Source: Cellulosilyticum sp. I15G10I2 (GTDB taxonomy: Bacteria > Bacillota > Clostridia > Lachnospirales > Cellulosilyticaceae). From it: a DNA stretch of 64,000 nt. The notes under the pieces are model-generated. The model was not told the origin of the DNA, ran no database searches, and saw only the letters and a program-made list of their open reading frames with translations. A program made the translations under genes and the position numbers. Where the stretch lies: positions 1,116,001 to 1,180,000 of the forward strand of contig NZ_FMMP01000006.1 of assembly GCF_900095725.1 (NCBI RefSeq), given 5' to 3'. This document shows positions 25,209 through 33,538 of this stretch, piece after piece. Position 1 is the first letter of the stretch. Each line of letters starts with the position of its first letter.

Positions 25209-26453
25209 TTATAACTGATTGATAGTCGTTTCTTCTACAGTATTTTCTTTAAGATTATACACAATGACCTTATCAGCTTCTTTAAAATATAAAACGCCCC
25301 CTATACCTGTCTCTTTGGCATAATCCAGTGCTTTTTCTATCGTTTCATCAAAACTATTTTCAACGACTAAGCCTTCTTTTCTAAAACCGTCTGCGACTTC
25401 TAATGCTGCACTTCTTGTAGAAGATGTGTAAACAATAAGTGTTCTTGAACGGTTGAGATTTGTAAGAGGCTTGTGCTGAATAATTTTTTGGAGGAGCAAA
25501 TTAATATGAATACCAAATCCTACTGCTGGCAGATTGCGACCAAATTTACATAATAGTGTATCATATCTTCCACCTTCTACAATAGCACTGCCAATATCAA
25601 GGGTAAACGCTTGAAACATAATACCCGTATAATATTTTCCATAAGACAAAAGACTAAAGTCAAACAAAATAAAGTCATGAATACCATACTCTTCTAAAAT
25701 CTCATATATATTTTCTAAATAACTAAGTGCTTCTTTTGACCGAACACAAGCAATTTTTTCTTTAACACTTCTGAGTAGATCTATTTTGCCTGCACACTGT
25801 ATCAGCTCTAAAAGCATAGCCAGAGTATCTTTATCGATATTAGAAGCTTCTAATATCGTTTTGAGTTTAACAGCATCTTTTTGCTCTATTGCCTGATAAA
25901 CCTCTTCTTTATCATTATTTCCAAGTCCAATGTCGCTTAACATATACTCTAAAAATTGACTGCTGCCTATATGCATAGTAAACTGACTAACGCCCGCTGC
26001 CTTAAGTGCTTCTATCGCTACTTTAATGACCTCAGCATCAGCTTCTGCACTATTGTTGCCTACAAGTTCTATACCTGCTTGAGTAAATTCATGGAGTTTA
26101 CCTTGATAACGTTCTGGATATCTAAAGCTGTTCGCGACATAAGCGTATCTCTGCGGCGTGGGCATATTACTGTTTTGCGTACACGCAACCCTTGCTATGG
26201 CCCGTGTCATATCACTTCTTAGTGCCACCAGCTCCCCTTGCCTATTAATAAGGTTATAAAGCTGCGTCTGCTGAAAGCCAGCTTCTCCTAAGGTAAAGAC
26301 ATCCAAGTATTCAAACGTAGGCGTCTCTATAAGATTATAGCTATACGTATGAAATACTTGTTTAATCTGGTTTTGAACTTTTTCTTTGAGTCTTGCTTCC
26401 GCACCTATATAATCTTTAACCCCTTCTGGGATGTGCAATGTATAATTTTTCAT
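25209..26453 (-). CDS. hisZ: ATP phosphoribosyltransferase regulatory subunit
   Basis: 414 residues from the ATG at 26453 (GAGGCGG 6 nt upstream). It is a histidyl-tRNA synthetase paralogue: class II motif 2 is recognisable in LVALRSDMTRAIARVA, but the C-terminal anticodon domain is divergent and the tRNA-specific motifs are weak. Pairing with short HisG is decisive for HisZ over HisS. It senses histidine and completes the active HisG complex. First gene of the his operon, about 60 nt downstream of its promoter. Confidence 0.92.
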   Translation of the reverse strand: MKNYTLHIPEGVKDYIGAEARLKEKVQNQIKQVFHTYSYNLIETPTFEYLDVFTLGEAGFQQTQLYNLINRQGELVALRSDMTRAIARVACTQNSNMPTPQRYAYVANSFRYPERYQGKLHEFTQAGIELVGNNSAEADAEVIKVAIEALKAAGVSQFTMHIGSSQFLEYMLSDIGLGNNDKEEVYQAIEQKDAVKLKTILEASNIDKDTLAMLLELIQCAGKIDLLRSVKEKIACVRSKEALSYLENIYEILEEYGIHDFILFDFSLLSYGKYYTGIMFQAFTLDIGSAIVEGGRYDTLLCKFGRNLPAVGFGIHINLLLQKIIQHKPLTNLNRSRTLIVYTSSTRSAALEVADGFRKEGLVVENSFDETIEKALDYAKETGIGGVLYFKEADKVIVYNLKENTVEETTINQL

Positions 26454-26515
26454 ATTACCGCCTCGCTTTATCATTGTAAAGTTTTAAACTAATAAATTGG
26501 TAAATCAATAAAGTT

Positions 26516-26544
26516 AGTATACCTTCATTTACTAAAAAAATCAA
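26516..26544 (-). promoter_or_regulatory. Sigma-A promoter of the his operon
   Basis: TTGATT (26544-26539) and TATACT (26521-26516) are exactly 17 bp apart on the minus strand. The leader to hisZ is only about 55 nt, too short for a T-box or leader-peptide attenuator, so control is probably by a repressor at this promoter or by HisZ feedback. Confidence 0.75.
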
Positions 26545-26580
26545 TACTTTATACGCTATTAAATATATTTCCTCATTATA

Positions 26581-26623
26581 AAAAAATAGGTCTCATAATT
26601 GATAATTGTCATTATGATAACCT
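26581..26623 (-). terminator. Terminator of the kinase-vWA-PP2C-Sel1 operon
   Basis: On the minus strand AGGT-TA-TCATAAT pairs with ATTATGA-G-ACCT, followed by ATTTTTTT. It stands between the Sel1-repeat gene and the his promoter and so separates the two transcription units. Confidence 0.7.
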
Positions 26624-26640
26624 TTTTAAATGTTTTATAT

Positions 26641-27696
26641 TTATTCCAAAGTTGAAGCTGCTTTTTTGCACCATTTCATAGCTTCCTCATAATCTTTTTG
26701 AACACCTTGTCCATTTAAATACATATAAGCAATCCAAATCATCGCTGAGGTATGTCCTAAATTTGCGATTTCACTATATAATGCAAGCGCCTTATCATAA
26801 TCTTGACCTGTCCCGTCTCCCGTATGATACATGTAAGCTAGGTGATTCATAGCTTCTATGCTGCCATTTTGAGCCTGCTCTTTATACCAGGCCTCTGTCT
26901 GTTCATGTTCACTCCTATGTCCCTCATAATACATATACCCAATATTAAACATTGCTGTATAGTTGCCAAGCCTCGCTGCTCTTTGATACCAGTTCATAGC
27001 TTCATTAAGATCTATGGCAACCCCTTTGCCTTCGTAGTACATATTACCAATATAATTCATAGCTGTCGCACTTTCTAAAGCTGCTGCCTTTTTATACCAT
27101 TTCAGCGCCTCTGTATAACTCCTTGCCTCACCTTGTCCCATATAATACATATTGCCTAAGTAATTCATAGCATCTACATGGTTTAACGCAGCTGCTTTCT
27201 TGTACCATTTGACTGCCTCTTCATGGTTTTGAGCTGTATTTTCTCCATTATAATAAGTATGGGCGATATGCATAATAGCTTCCAGATCTCCGAGCTCAGC
27301 TGTTTTCTGATAGGCTTTTAGCTGATGCTTAGAGGCTTCATCTAATTTTTCTACTAAGAGTTTATCCTCACTAAAAGCCGTATCAATCCCCTGTTCTTTT
27401 TTAATAAAACTTATCCATAAGTCTACTGCATCTTCTGCCGCACGTATATCCATTAAATGTTCTTTATGCAGTAGGCTGATAGACTGATTTCTAATCAGCA
27501 TACAATTGTGTATGTCACAGCCTTTAATGGTGCTGTATAAGTTTATTGCCATACCTTTGGCAAGCAGCTGATGTTCTCTTCTCGCAAAAGGAAAGTAGTC
27601 CTTAATAAAAGCAATGAGTCTTCTATTGTCAAATAGTATCGTTTCACCATACGTATTTTTTAGAGCTATTAACTGATCTACTATCTTTTTTCTCAT
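26641..27696 (-). CDS. Sel1-like repeat (TPR-type) protein
   Basis: 351 residues from the ATG at 27696; GGAGG is 11 nt upstream, and a TTG six codons earlier is a poorer choice because it forms part of that site. The N-terminal 140 residues are unassigned. From about residue 145 there are six tandem repeats of about 36 residues built on AMxxxGxMYYxGxG...A..WYKKAA, the Sel1 pattern. Sel1 proteins are adaptors for protein complexes. It is the last gene of the operon with a kinase, vWA protein and phosphatase, and probably serves as scaffold or substrate for them. No signal peptide. Confidence 0.85.
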   Translation of the reverse strand: MRKKIVDQLIALKNTYGETILFDNRRLIAFIKDYFPFARREHQLLAKGMAINLYSTIKGCDIHNCMLIRNQSISLLHKEHLMDIRAAEDAVDLWISFIKKEQGIDTAFSEDKLLVEKLDEASKHQLKAYQKTAELGDLEAIMHIAHTYYNGENTAQNHEEAVKWYKKAAALNHVDAMNYLGNMYYMGQGEARSYTEALKWYKKAAALESATAMNYIGNMYYEGKGVAIDLNEAMNWYQRAARLGNYTAMFNIGYMYYEGHRSEHEQTEAWYKEQAQNGSIEAMNHLAYMYHTGDGTGQDYDKALALYSEIANLGHTSAMIWIAYMYLNGQGVQKDYEEAMKWCKKAASTLE

Positions 27697-27703
27697 GCAG
27701 CAC

Positions 27704-28546
27704 TCAACCTCCAAAGGATGTATCTAAACAAGTATTATAAATCAGTGCAAAACTTATATCATCTCCGCTTCCACATACTGATGCCTCTTGTAGCCATTCT
27801 TTAAGATGCGCCTCAATATAGGTTATATGGTTTTTCTTTATGAGCTCCAAATAGTCTTGACCAATTTTAAGAAATTCACCAGAACTTATAAAACTATTTG
27901 CATAGCCATCTGTACATGCCAAGAAAAGCGCGGGGAGTACTGTATGCTGCGAGATAGGTATCAATTGATTTTTGAAATACTTCCAACTCTCATTAAGACA
28001 TAAAGAATAGGTTTCTGTTCCATGCTGGATTTCGGGCTCAATAAGCCAAGAAGTTTCGCCGTTATCAAATACGCTTAAGATATCTCCATCACCTATTTGC
28101 AGTGCAAAAATAAATTGTTTTGTCACAAATAAAAGAAGGAGTGTCGTTCCATATAATCTGTAGAGATCTTTATCATGCTGCATGTGTTCTCGCTGCTCTA
28201 AATGGTGAAAAGCACTAACTTGCTCTTTCCATTCTTTTTCTATAGTTTTTGGAAGATCGACATCTTTTATGCTTCTCATAACACTATACAATATTTCTTC
28301 TTTATGATTGCCTATTATTGTTTGTATTACTGACAACGAAGTGGACGTAGCAATTCTTGCGCCATCATCACTATATTTACACTTCTCGCTGCCATGCCCA
28401 TCTGCCAAAGTGCAGATAACGCCCAGCCCTTCTTCGTGGTAACTCTTAAGCGCATCTTGACAAGGTTTATTATTTCTAATATGTGCCGCACCTCGAATAG
28501 ATTCACCTATAATAGACCACCCTGTAGTTTTGGCCTTACCATACAT
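27704..28546 (-). CDS. PP2C-family serine/threonine phosphatase
   Basis: 280 residues from the ATG at 28546; the frame is open a little further upstream but only weak starts lie there. Metal-binding motifs of the PP2C fold are ADGHGSEKC, IGDGDILSVF, LACTDGYANSF and SGDDISFALIY, the last containing the DD pair. GAAHIRNNKPCQDAL is the usual N-terminal Asp/Gln-Asp strand. It should remove phosphates placed by the kinase two genes upstream. The start overlaps the vWA gene by 11 nt, so translation is coupled. It matches the phosphatase partner of TerY-P triads. Confidence 0.85.
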   Translation of the reverse strand: MYGKAKTTGWSIIGESIRGAAHIRNNKPCQDALKSYHEEGLGVICTLADGHGSEKCKYSDDGARIATSTSLSVIQTIIGNHKEEILYSVMRSIKDVDLPKTIEKEWKEQVSAFHHLEQREHMQHDKDLYRLYGTTLLLLFVTKQFIFALQIGDGDILSVFDNGETSWLIEPEIQHGTETYSLCLNESWKYFKNQLIPISQHTVLPALFLACTDGYANSFISSGEFLKIGQDYLELIKKNHITYIEAHLKEWLQEASVCGSGDDISFALIYNTCLDTSFGG

Positions 28547-29237
28547 CGCTGTCATCGTCTGCTGCAACCGGAATCGCTTCGATATCTATAGGTGTTTGTA
28601 TAGAGACTGTGCCTGCCGCATGGCTGCTAGGTGAAGATACTTGCTTCGCAACAGTAGATGCCCACTTGATATATTTAATAAGCACCTGTGGATTATTAGC
28701 TTGCAAAACAGGCAGTTCTTGATTATTAATAAATTCTTGAAGCACATCAGTCTGGGCATCACTACCTATAGCAATCGCAATCTTAACTGCTTTTTTACCC
28801 CATGGTAAATTTAGCAGTTCCTCTAGATTTTTCTTATACTCATCTGTAGGTTGTCCATCTGAAAGCAGCACAAGTACTGGCGGCAAGGCCCTCTCTGGCA
28901 TAGGAGGCATTTGAAGCTGATCCGCTGCAAGCTTAAAAGCCTGTCCCATATCCGTAAGCCCTCCAGCTTCTAGGTCTATCCATTCAAATTCCTCAATAGG
29001 CGTTGGCGCTGCAATATGCCAGCTTGCACCTTCTGAGAATTTAATAGCCCGGATATAAAGCTGTGCATTTGGGTTTTCATCTGCTGCACTTTTCATATCT
29101 GGTATTGTCTGCCTGATTGCATAATTAAGCGATTGTATTTTTTCTCCCATCATCGACCCCGAACAGTCTACAAGCCACATAAAATGAAGAGGCCTTGATG
29201 CCATTTCTCCACCTGGTCTTTTAAATCCTTCTGCCAT
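28536..29237 (-). CDS. von Willebrand factor A domain protein, TerY-like
   Basis: 233 residues. One vWA domain begins at FMWLVDCSGSMMGEK, whose DxSxS forms the MIDAS metal site; the Thr (GLTDMGQAF) and Asp (LLSDGQPTDE) of the site are also present, so it should bind metal. No signal peptide or membrane helix, so it is cytoplasmic. TerY-type vWA proteins are found with PP2C phosphatases and kinases, as here. Start with AGGAGGAGTAG. Its target is unknown. Confidence 0.85.
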   Translation of the reverse strand: MAEGFKRPGGEMASRPLHFMWLVDCSGSMMGEKIQSLNYAIRQTIPDMKSAADENPNAQLYIRAIKFSEGASWHIAAPTPIEEFEWIDLEAGGLTDMGQAFKLAADQLQMPPMPERALPPVLVLLSDGQPTDEYKKNLEELLNLPWGKKAVKIAIAIGSDAQTDVLQEFINNQELPVLQANNPQVLIKYIKWASTVAKQVSSPSSHAAGTVSIQTPIDIEAIPVAADDDSDVW

Positions 29238-29266
29238 TTTCTACTCCTCCTTATTCTTTAACCCTG

Positions 29267-30568
29267 CTACCCTTTTATAATTTCAGCCTCTGCAGGCAAT
29301 AAATTAATTTTACTGCCTTCTATAAGCGGTACATTTCTTCCTGGCTCTACCCTTGCAGTACTGCCATCTGCTTTTATAAACATCCACACCACTTCACTTG
29401 TATTCCTTAGCCCCCACTTTCCCGGATCCTTGGGATGCTGTGAAATCTCTGCTACTTGATCCTCTAGATTAAAGTCATTGTATAAATGATGTTTAAAAAT
29501 TTTAGTATGTTTATTAAGAACTATTGAATGATTTCCGATCCTTAATAAAAGCGGTGCATCAATAGTTGTATTACAATACCAGCATATATGCCCAGCTCCA
29601 ATAGCTGTCCTTTCTTGGTAAAAATTTTCACATCCGCAATGCGAACAAATCATCAGGCTGTCTCTTAGCTGTAAGAAAGCGCGCTTCCACTGATTTTCAA
29701 CAATTCTCTTTTTAGGATTTTTAATCCCTACTGTAAATGCTTCAGTAAAAAGCGCTTTGATAAACTTGGGATAAATGTTCCAATAGATAATAGCATTATC
29801 TTGATACCCCGAAATAGGTCTATTCGATTTATCTTGTGGATCCCATATAAAGACCGGCTTTTGTCCATAAATCTTTTGCTTTGCAGCTGCATCAAAACAT
29901 CTAATATTCGCTTCTTGCACTCCTTCAAGAGGATGGTGAAGCATAAACATATAAAATAATAAAATAGCTAGTGAAAACAAATCCGTCTCAGCCGATGGCC
30001 CTTTTTCACCTCTTACAATTTCAGGTGCCATAAAGCCAAGGGTGCCTTGTACACTACTGTTTGTCATTCCATTTACTATGACATTATCATTATCACAAAC
30101 GAGTACATTTCCATTTTCAGGATCCAAAAAAGTATTGCCAAAAGAAATATCACAATAGCTATAACCTAAAGAATGCAGCTTCTGAAAGCAATCTGCAAGA
30201 TTAAAACCCGCGGTGCATAACGCGTAAAAAGAAGGTTCTGCCCGTCTTTTCATGAGATCCACAATGCTTTTATATGACGTGGGTCTTAAGTCCATGATAT
30301 ATCCAAATGTCCTATCTGATATAACCATATCCATAGGCCATAAAAACCGTTCATCTGGTCTTCCATTTTCTACTAGTTTTTCTATAATCGCTTTTTGATT
30401 TTTAGTAGCCATATGTGCGTGATACCATTTAAGTGCATAGCGCTCACCATTTGCACTTACTTCATAGACTTCTCCTTGCCCACCGCTTCCTAATAATCTA
30501 ATCACTTTATAAGCTACATGATGTACAGACATCAGTTCATTGCCACTTTGCAGCATAGAAATCGTCAA
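29267..30568 (-). CDS. Serine/threonine kinase-like protein with C-terminal zinc ribbon (TerY-P triad type)
   Basis: 433 residues from a TTG at 30568, with AAAGGGGGAG 5 nt upstream. An ATG at 30610 is ruled out because the predicted transcription start falls on it. Kinase motifs: Gly loop LGSGGQGEVYEV, ATP Lys in YALKWY, catalytic loop YCDISFGN (Asp and Asn kept, HRD changed), DFG replaced by DND in LVCDNDNV, and FMAPEIVRGE after the activation segment. A C-terminal CSHCGC...CWYC zinc ribbon and a beta-rich tail resembling an FHA-like end follow. Altered HRD and DFG motifs are known in kinases of this association, so activity is plausible but not certain. Confidence 0.8.
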   Translation of the reverse strand: MTISMLQSGNELMSVHHVAYKVIRLLGSGGQGEVYEVSANGERYALKWYHAHMATKNQKAIIEKLVENGRPDERFLWPMDMVISDRTFGYIMDLRPTSYKSIVDLMKRRAEPSFYALCTAGFNLADCFQKLHSLGYSYCDISFGNTFLDPENGNVLVCDNDNVIVNGMTNSSVQGTLGFMAPEIVRGEKGPSAETDLFSLAILLFYMFMLHHPLEGVQEANIRCFDAAAKQKIYGQKPVFIWDPQDKSNRPISGYQDNAIIYWNIYPKFIKALFTEAFTVGIKNPKKRIVENQWKRAFLQLRDSLMICSHCGCENFYQERTAIGAGHICWYCNTTIDAPLLLRIGNHSIVLNKHTKIFKHHLYNDFNLEDQVAEISQHPKDPGKWGLRNTSEVVWMFIKADGSTARVEPGRNVPLIEGSKINLLPAEAEIIKG

Positions 30569-30612
30569 ATCCACTCCCCCTTTTCTATCATTTTCGCTAT
30601 TTAATTGCATTT

Positions 30613-30641
30613 ATTATACTATACAATAATAAAATTTTCAT
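30613..30641 (-). promoter_or_regulatory. Promoter of the kinase-vWA-PP2C-Sel1 operon
   Basis: ATGAAA (30641-30636), 17 bp, TATAAT (30618-30613) on the minus strand. The -10 matches consensus fully. Transcription should begin near 30605, which excludes the ATG at 30610 as the kinase start. Confidence 0.65.
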
Positions 30642-30650
30642 TAAATTAAT

Positions 30651-30692
30651 AAAAAGTGTAGTTAAGACTTTTTTAGGCCTTAACTACACTTT
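30651..30692 (-). terminator. Terminator of the rubredoxin gene
   Basis: AAAGTGTAGTTAAG pairs exactly with CTTAACTACACTTT across a 12-nt loop; TTTATTAATTT follows on the minus strand. It lies just after the rubredoxin stop and ahead of the kinase operon promoter. Confidence 0.85.
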
Positions 30693-30704
30693 ACTTTCAA
30701 ATCA

Positions 30705-30866
30705 TTATTCTGTTACTTCAAAATCAGATTTTGAAACACCACATACTGGACAAACCCAATCCTCAGGGATATCTTCAAATGCTGTGCCTGGTGCAATACC
30801 ACCATCTGGATCGCCTTGCTCTGGATCATAAATATAATCACATACTGTACAAATGTACTTTGTCAT
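30705..30866 (-). CDS. Rubredoxin
   Basis: 53 residues, standard rubredoxin length. The four iron ligands are in CTVC (6-9) and CPVC (39-42), and the conserved core [20 protein letters not shown] and the DWVCP segment are intact. It is a one-electron carrier, often in oxygen or peroxide detoxification in anaerobes. Start with GGAGGTTGATAGT. It is expressed from its own promoter (30967-30996) and closed by its own terminator, between the sulfite-reduction cluster and the kinase operon. Confidence 0.95.
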   Translation of the reverse strand: MTKYICTVCDYIYDPEQGDPDGGIAPGTAFEDIPEDWVCPVCGVSKSDFEVTE

Positions 30867-30936
30867 ACTATCAACCTCCTAATAATAATATTTTATCACT
30901 TTTAAAGGCTTTTAAAACTTTAATAGCTTAGTTTAA

Positions 30937-30952
30937 AGCTTAATATTAAGCT
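30937..30952. promoter_or_regulatory. Perfect 16-bp palindrome in the rubredoxin leader
   Basis: AGCTTAATATTAAGCT is a perfect palindrome starting about 8 nt after the predicted transcription start. Its position suits an operator for a dimeric repressor, though an AT-rich palindrome of this size could also be chance or a small RNA hairpin. Confidence 0.35.
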
Positions 30953-30966
30953 ATGTGTATTTTATT

Positions 30967-30996
30967 ATTTTACATGCTGGACTCGTACACTGTCAA
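30967..30996 (-). promoter_or_regulatory. Sigma-A promoter of the rubredoxin gene
   Basis: A consensus -35 TTGACA (30996-30991) is followed after 18 bp by TAAAAT (30972-30967) preceded by TG. The strong hexamers suggest a well-expressed gene. Confidence 0.75.
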
Positions 30997-31061
30997 GAAA
31001 ATTATGCCAATTTTATGCTATTATGTTTTTAAATAACCTTGTAAAAGTTAATATTTTTTAG

Positions 31062-31760
31062 CTAAAAACGCTTAAATAAGATATTGTTTTCCAAATGTAT
31101 ATGCTGAAATAAATCTAACTCAAATTCCTGCAGCATCTGATAAGTTCTTTCAAAAGTTACACAAGTATCTTGAGGTACAGTGTAATGCTCTGTCACTTCT
31201 CTTAATAATTTAATAACATCTCCGGCCCCTGTATGCTCCTTCTCAAGCTCTTCAATAACTTTTAAAATCTGTTCTTTCTGCAGAGGATCTTTTTCTCTTT
31301 CATATTTTTTTATGAGTGGAAATACAAGTTCTTCTTCTTTTACAAGATGTGCTTCCAGCTCAGTTCTTAAGTGATTAAATAATTTATGCACTTTAAATAA
31401 TTCTTCATGGGACTGTCCATGCACCTTCATAATTTTTGAAATATAGGCGCTTAACTGTGGTAATTTTTCTCTTAGATAGCTATGATGGGTATTTATGATA
31501 TACTCAATTAAGAGACTTGGCGTTTGTTTTGCCCAGTCTGTAAATGTAGCATTTCTTTCTAGAAATGCTTGATATTTGTTATTAAGTACATTAATTATCT
31601 CACTCCCATCAAGATTTTGTGCATTTACAGCTGTTTTTAAGGGCCTATCTCCGCCACAGCAAAAATCAATATGATAAGTGTAAAAAATATCTGCAGCACC
31701 TGGAAATCGGGCTACAATAGCTCCAATGCTGTCTTCTAAACTAAAGCGTTGATTCATCAT
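31062..31760 (-). CDS. ric: Iron-sulfur cluster repair di-iron protein (RIC/ScdA/YtfE family)
   Basis: 232 residues. The N-terminal ScdA domain has the signature DFCCGGDRPL; the C-terminal hemerythrin-like four-helix bundle carries His and Glu ligands in THHSYLREKLP, HGQSHEEL, HLVKEEELVFPLI, EKEHTGAGD and HIHLENNILF. The family repairs iron-sulfur clusters after nitrosative or oxidative damage. It follows the FNT channel by 12 nt and ends the asr cluster, where several iron-sulfur proteins would benefit from repair. Confidence 0.92.
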   Translation of the reverse strand: MMNQRFSLEDSIGAIVARFPGAADIFYTYHIDFCCGGDRPLKTAVNAQNLDGSEIINVLNNKYQAFLERNATFTDWAKQTPSLLIEYIINTHHSYLREKLPQLSAYISKIMKVHGQSHEELFKVHKLFNHLRTELEAHLVKEEELVFPLIKKYEREKDPLQKEQILKVIEELEKEHTGAGDVIKLLREVTEHYTVPQDTCVTFERTYQMLQEFELDLFQHIHLENNILFKRF

Positions 31761-31772
31761 ACATCCTCCCTT

Positions 31773-32537
31773 CTAAATTTTATCTTTTCCAACTATCCAG
31801 TAGCTTATACCAACAATTACAGCCCCACCTATCATATTACCCAGTGTGACGGGTACCATATTATATAAAAAACCGCCTATATTTAAGACCCCTCCATTTG
31901 GAATCAATAAGCCCATTGAGAGTAGTGTCATATTTGCTACACTATGTTCAAAACCTGAGGTTATAAAGGCAAATAAGCACCAAAAAATCATGATAAGTTT
32001 TGCTGTTTCTTCTTTTAACTTAATAGAAGTTAAAATTGCTAAACACACCAGCATATTACATAAAATACCTCTATAGAAAAGCTCCCAAAAATCTCCAGTC
32101 ATCTTAAGCTCACTCGCCTTAATAATAAATTCACCAACGCTGCCACTGGCTCCTCCTCCCCTCACAAACAGCCAAGCTATCAATATGCTGCCTGCTAGGT
32201 TTCCAATATAAGAATAAACCCATACTTTTATTGTATCTATCCAGCTCACTTTCTGATTAAGGGATGCCACTGTCATAATCATATTATTGCCTGTAAAAAG
32301 CTCGCCGCCTGCCATAATGACCAGACTAAGGGCAATACCAAAACTGAGTCCCATAATGATCCGTCTAAAACCAATATCTCCTACAAGCCCCCCTATGCTA
32401 AAAATAAGTAATATCCCAATACCTACATAAATACCAGCGAGCATCGACAAGATAAAGTATTTTAACTTACTTGCTTTTAGCAAGTTAACTTTACCCACTC
32501 CCACATCTGATATTTTATCAATAAGTTCTTTATACAT
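31773..32537 (-). CDS. Formate/nitrite transporter (FNT) family channel, probably hydrosulfide (HSC-type)
   Basis: 254 residues with six membrane helices, for example YFILSMLAGIYVGIGILLIF and ILIAWLFV. FNT features include LSFGIALSLVIMAGGELFTGN, carrying the family's loop motif, and NMLVCLAI. FNT members export formate, nitrite or hydrosulfide. Placement directly after asrC matches the HSC (FNT3) hydrosulfide channel linked to asrABC in Clostridioides difficile, so export of sulfide made by AsrABC is the best guess. The substrate is inferred from context only. Confidence 0.85.
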   Translation of the reverse strand: MYKELIDKISDVGVGKVNLLKASKLKYFILSMLAGIYVGIGILLIFSIGGLVGDIGFRRIIMGLSFGIALSLVIMAGGELFTGNNMIMTVASLNQKVSWIDTIKVWVYSYIGNLAGSILIAWLFVRGGGASGSVGEFIIKASELKMTGDFWELFYRGILCNMLVCLAILTSIKLKEETAKLIMIFWCLFAFITSGFEHSVANMTLLSMGLLIPNGGVLNIGGFLYNMVPVTLGNMIGGAVIVGISYWIVGKDKI

Positions 32538-32549
32538 TTCTATCTCTCC

Positions 32550-33527
32550 TTATTTGAAGTTTTCATCTTGCTTATACCAATAACCTGACCACTGCATATT
32601 CTGAGCAACCTGCGCTTCTTTATTAAGCGTTACATCTCTAAGCACTTCTTCTTTAAAAACATGATAGCCTGTTCGGTCTACAATATAGCCAATATGCTCT
32701 TTAGGAAGTGAGCGATCAATATACTTATCTACATAGCGGTATGTATTTTGAATGATCTGAGTTAAAACCTCTTCTGTTCCCCATTTTATAAAGGGCATGG
32801 CAAGCCTTGGATTTTTCTTTCCCGTTCTTCCCATAATAACCATACGATAAAGGTTTTTTTCACTTCTAGTCCATGCACCACTTGGGCATTTTAAAATACA
32901 TTCTCCACAGCCAATACATTTTTCATGATCTCTCTCTACGGTGAAATTTTTAAGTGTTAGAGCCCCCGTCACTTTCTTTTTACAGTTTTTAACACAAGCT
33001 TCGCAGCTGATACATCTTGAAGCATCATACTGCGGCTCTGTTACACAGATGATGCCAAAATCTTGCATATGTGCTTTAATACAGTCATTAGGGCACCCTG
33101 TAACTGCAATCTTGAAATGAAAATCATGGGGATAAACCACGCGCTCTAAATTTTTTGCTACTCGGGTAGTATCATCATTAGCATAAGGACAAACACGATT
33201 ACCTATACAAGCTGAAATATTTCTTGTGCCAGCTGCCGGATAACCGCCATCCTGAACAACTAAATCAAGTCCAAGCGCACTGATAAGCGGTTTAATTTTT
33301 TGATTAATTTCTGGTATAGCCTCAAAATCAATATCTGGGATTTCAAAACCTTGCCGCGTGGTTAAATGAACAGTACCGTTACCGTACTGCTCTGAAATAG
33401 ACTGAATCAGCGGAAAAAATTCAGCCTCCAAATGCCCTCCTGGCACCCTGATTCTAAGTGCTGTTTTATTTCTGGTTTTCGTAATTCTATAGGCATTTTT
33501 TGCAATAATTTTTCTATTAACGCTCAT
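32550..33527 (-). CDS. asrC: Anaerobic sulfite reductase subunit C (siroheme)
   Basis: 325 residues. The siroheme/4Fe-4S motif is formed by CIGNRVC and CPNDC; RXXXR-type siroheme contacts occur in the N-terminal half (LTTRQGFEIP). A two-cluster ferredoxin insert follows (CISCEACVKNC and CIGCGECILKC). It reduces sulfite to sulfide with six electrons delivered by AsrA and AsrB. Start with AGGGGAG. sirC and hemB in this window (61-63 kb) serve siroheme supply. Confidence 0.95.
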   Translation of the reverse strand: MSVNRKIIAKNAYRITKTRNKTALRIRVPGGHLEAEFFPLIQSISEQYGNGTVHLTTRQGFEIPDIDFEAIPEINQKIKPLISALGLDLVVQDGGYPAAGTRNISACIGNRVCPYANDDTTRVAKNLERVVYPHDFHFKIAVTGCPNDCIKAHMQDFGIICVTEPQYDASRCISCEACVKNCKKKVTGALTLKNFTVERDHEKCIGCGECILKCPSGAWTRSEKNLYRMVIMGRTGKKNPRLAMPFIKWGTEEVLTQIIQNTYRYVDKYIDRSLPKEHIGYIVDRTGYHVFKEEVLRDVTLNKEAQVAQNMQWSGYWYKQDENFK

Positions 33528-33538
33528 TTTATTCTCCC

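Noticed and set aside
25209-26453. Histidyl-tRNA synthetase
   Set aside because: It directly precedes short-form hisG and lacks a convincing anticodon domain and synthetase-specific motifs; HisZ is the better reading.
30569-30610. ATG start 14 codons upstream of the chosen kinase start
   Set aside because: It lies at or before the predicted transcription start of its own promoter (-10 at 30613-30618), whereas the TTG at 30568 has a strong ribosome-binding site.
31048-31066. TTTTTAGCTAAAAA palindrome at the ric stop codon as a terminator
   Set aside because: No T-run follows the stem on the minus strand and the stem is AT-only; it looks incidental.
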